Below are positions 63,433-64,000 of a DNA stretch of 64,000 nucleotides, piece by piece; within the stretch, counting starts at the first letter, position 1; every line of letters starts with the position of its first letter. The stretch lies in the NCBI RefSeq assembly GCF_900188445.1, contig NZ_FZOR01000007.1, positions 186,001 to 250,000 on the forward strand. Direction: 5' to 3'. The stretch comes from Actinomadura meyerae. Lineage in GTDB: Bacteria > Actinomycetota > Actinomycetes > Streptosporangiales > Streptosporangiaceae. Position numbers and translations under genes: made by a program. A model generated the notes under the pieces. That model was not told the DNA's origin. It saw only the letters and a program-made list of their open reading frames with translations, and searched no databases.

Positions 63433-64000
63433 TCATCTCCGGTTGAACTCGGCCGCGACGGCTGATCCCGCGCGCGGGTCGGTGAGCAGGGTGTGGTGGG
63501 TGCCGGGCAGGGCGGTGGTGTCCACGGCCCCGCGGGTGAGCCGCGCCCAGCCCCAGTCGGGCGAGGCGCCGCACGGGTGGCCGGCGAACTCGCTCGCGGT
63601 CCCGTCCTGCGCGCGCAGCACGGTGACGTCGGCGGCGATCACCGGCGCCCGGTAGGAGTTGCAGGCCCGCACGACGCCCCGGAACACCGCCAGCGCGGCG
63701 GCGAGGTCGGCGGCGGGGATCTCCGGCGCGGCCACGCCCTGCTCGCCCGCCAGGGCCAGGAGCCGCGCCCAGGTCTCCTCGTCCGTGGCACCGGCCACCG
63801 GGGTGCCCGCCGGGACCAGGCCCGGGTCGAAGCCGCCGCCGAGGTCCTCCAGGAACCACAGCGCGAGCCGGTCCTCGTCGACCTCGCGCGGCGCGAGGGG
63901 GGCGGGCGCGTCGATGACGACGAGCCGCTCGACCGTCTCACCGAGCTCCTCCAGCCGGTGCGCCATCGCGAAGGCGATCACCGCCCCGGAGGACCAGCCG
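63433..64000 (-). CDS. Thioesterase domain, C-terminal end of a gene cut by the window edge
   Basis: About 189 residues are visible, beginning inside the catalytic motif GWSSGAVIAFAMAH. The serine of GxSxG is therefore just inside the window, and everything upstream is outside. The sequence ends with a histidine region PGTHHTLLTDP. This layout, with a long lid and a final FNRR tail, resembles type I thioesterase domains fused to the C-terminus of an NRPS or PKS, but a stand-alone thioesterase cannot be excluded. It is 78 bases upstream of NRPS2 on the same strand and probably belongs to the same operon. Confidence 0.8.
   Translation of the reverse strand, partial: GWSSGAVIAFAMAHRLEELGETVERLVVIDAPAPLAPREVDEDRLALWFLEDLGGGFDPGLVPAGTPVAGATDEETWARLLALAGEQGVAAPEIPAADLAAALAVFRGVVRACNSYRAPVIAADVTVLRAQDGTASEFAGHPCGASPDWGWARLTRGAVDTTALPGTHHTLLTDPRAGSAVAAEFNRR

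Noticed and set aside
58912..63465. 1517-codon plus-strand frame opposite NRPS2
   Set aside because: Antisense shadow of the NRPS.

Overview
This is a very GC-rich actinomycete chromosome segment. GTG starts, overlapping start and stop codons (ATGA, GTGA) and third-position G/C are pervasive. A Thermomonosporaceae/Actinomadura-like host is plausible, but nothing in the window proves the genus. I see no rRNA, tRNA, CRISPR array or transposase.

Region 1 (about 1-9.9 kb) looks like conserved chromosome: idi, dxs, a small unknown gene, an FprA-type ferredoxin reductase, an APC amino-acid permease, and a coupled thiolase/FadB beta-oxidation pair. From memory, a similar dxs-permease-fadB-fadA order occurs in other actinomycetes, so the biosynthetic genes that follow seem to be placed beside a housekeeping block.

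Region 2 (about 10-50.7 kb) is a specialised-metabolite cluster. It has a small-molecule methyltransferase; two SARP regulators; deoxysugar genes (RmlA and two NDP-hexose 2,3-dehydratases); two AraC-type regulators; an FAD monooxygenase; a complete private acetyl-CoA carboxylase (AccC, BCCP, fused AccDA); two flavin-dependent halogenase-like enzymes with a flavin reductase; a cation/proton antiporter; three type I PKS proteins; and a type II thioesterase. Two of the four PKS modules have no acyltransferase. An 18-bp box (consensus GCAATYTRRGMGRTGACA) sits at or just upstream of the -35 of five operon promoters, plus one copy pointing antisense. I read it as the binding site of a cluster SARP.

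Region 3 (about 51.4-64 kb) starts with a separate DUF1775/YcnI-like copper-related gene flanked by strong terminators. A leftward, translationally coupled operon then enters from beyond the right edge: the C-terminal thioesterase end of a cut-off gene, a TubC-dock/Cy/A(methyltransferase-inserted)/PCP NRPS, a GMC oxidoreductase, a stand-alone thioesterase, and a Cy/A/PCP/TE NRPS. Both adenylation domains read by hand as cysteine-activating, so the operon should build two thiazoline-type rings, one probably methylated.

Taken together, the window suggests a glycosylated, halogenated, sulfur-heterocycle-bearing polyketide/peptide, or two adjacent clusters that meet near 50-52 kb. An NDP-hexose 4,6-dehydratase, glycosyltransferases and any supplementary acyltransferase are absent here and would have to lie to the right or elsewhere in the genome.
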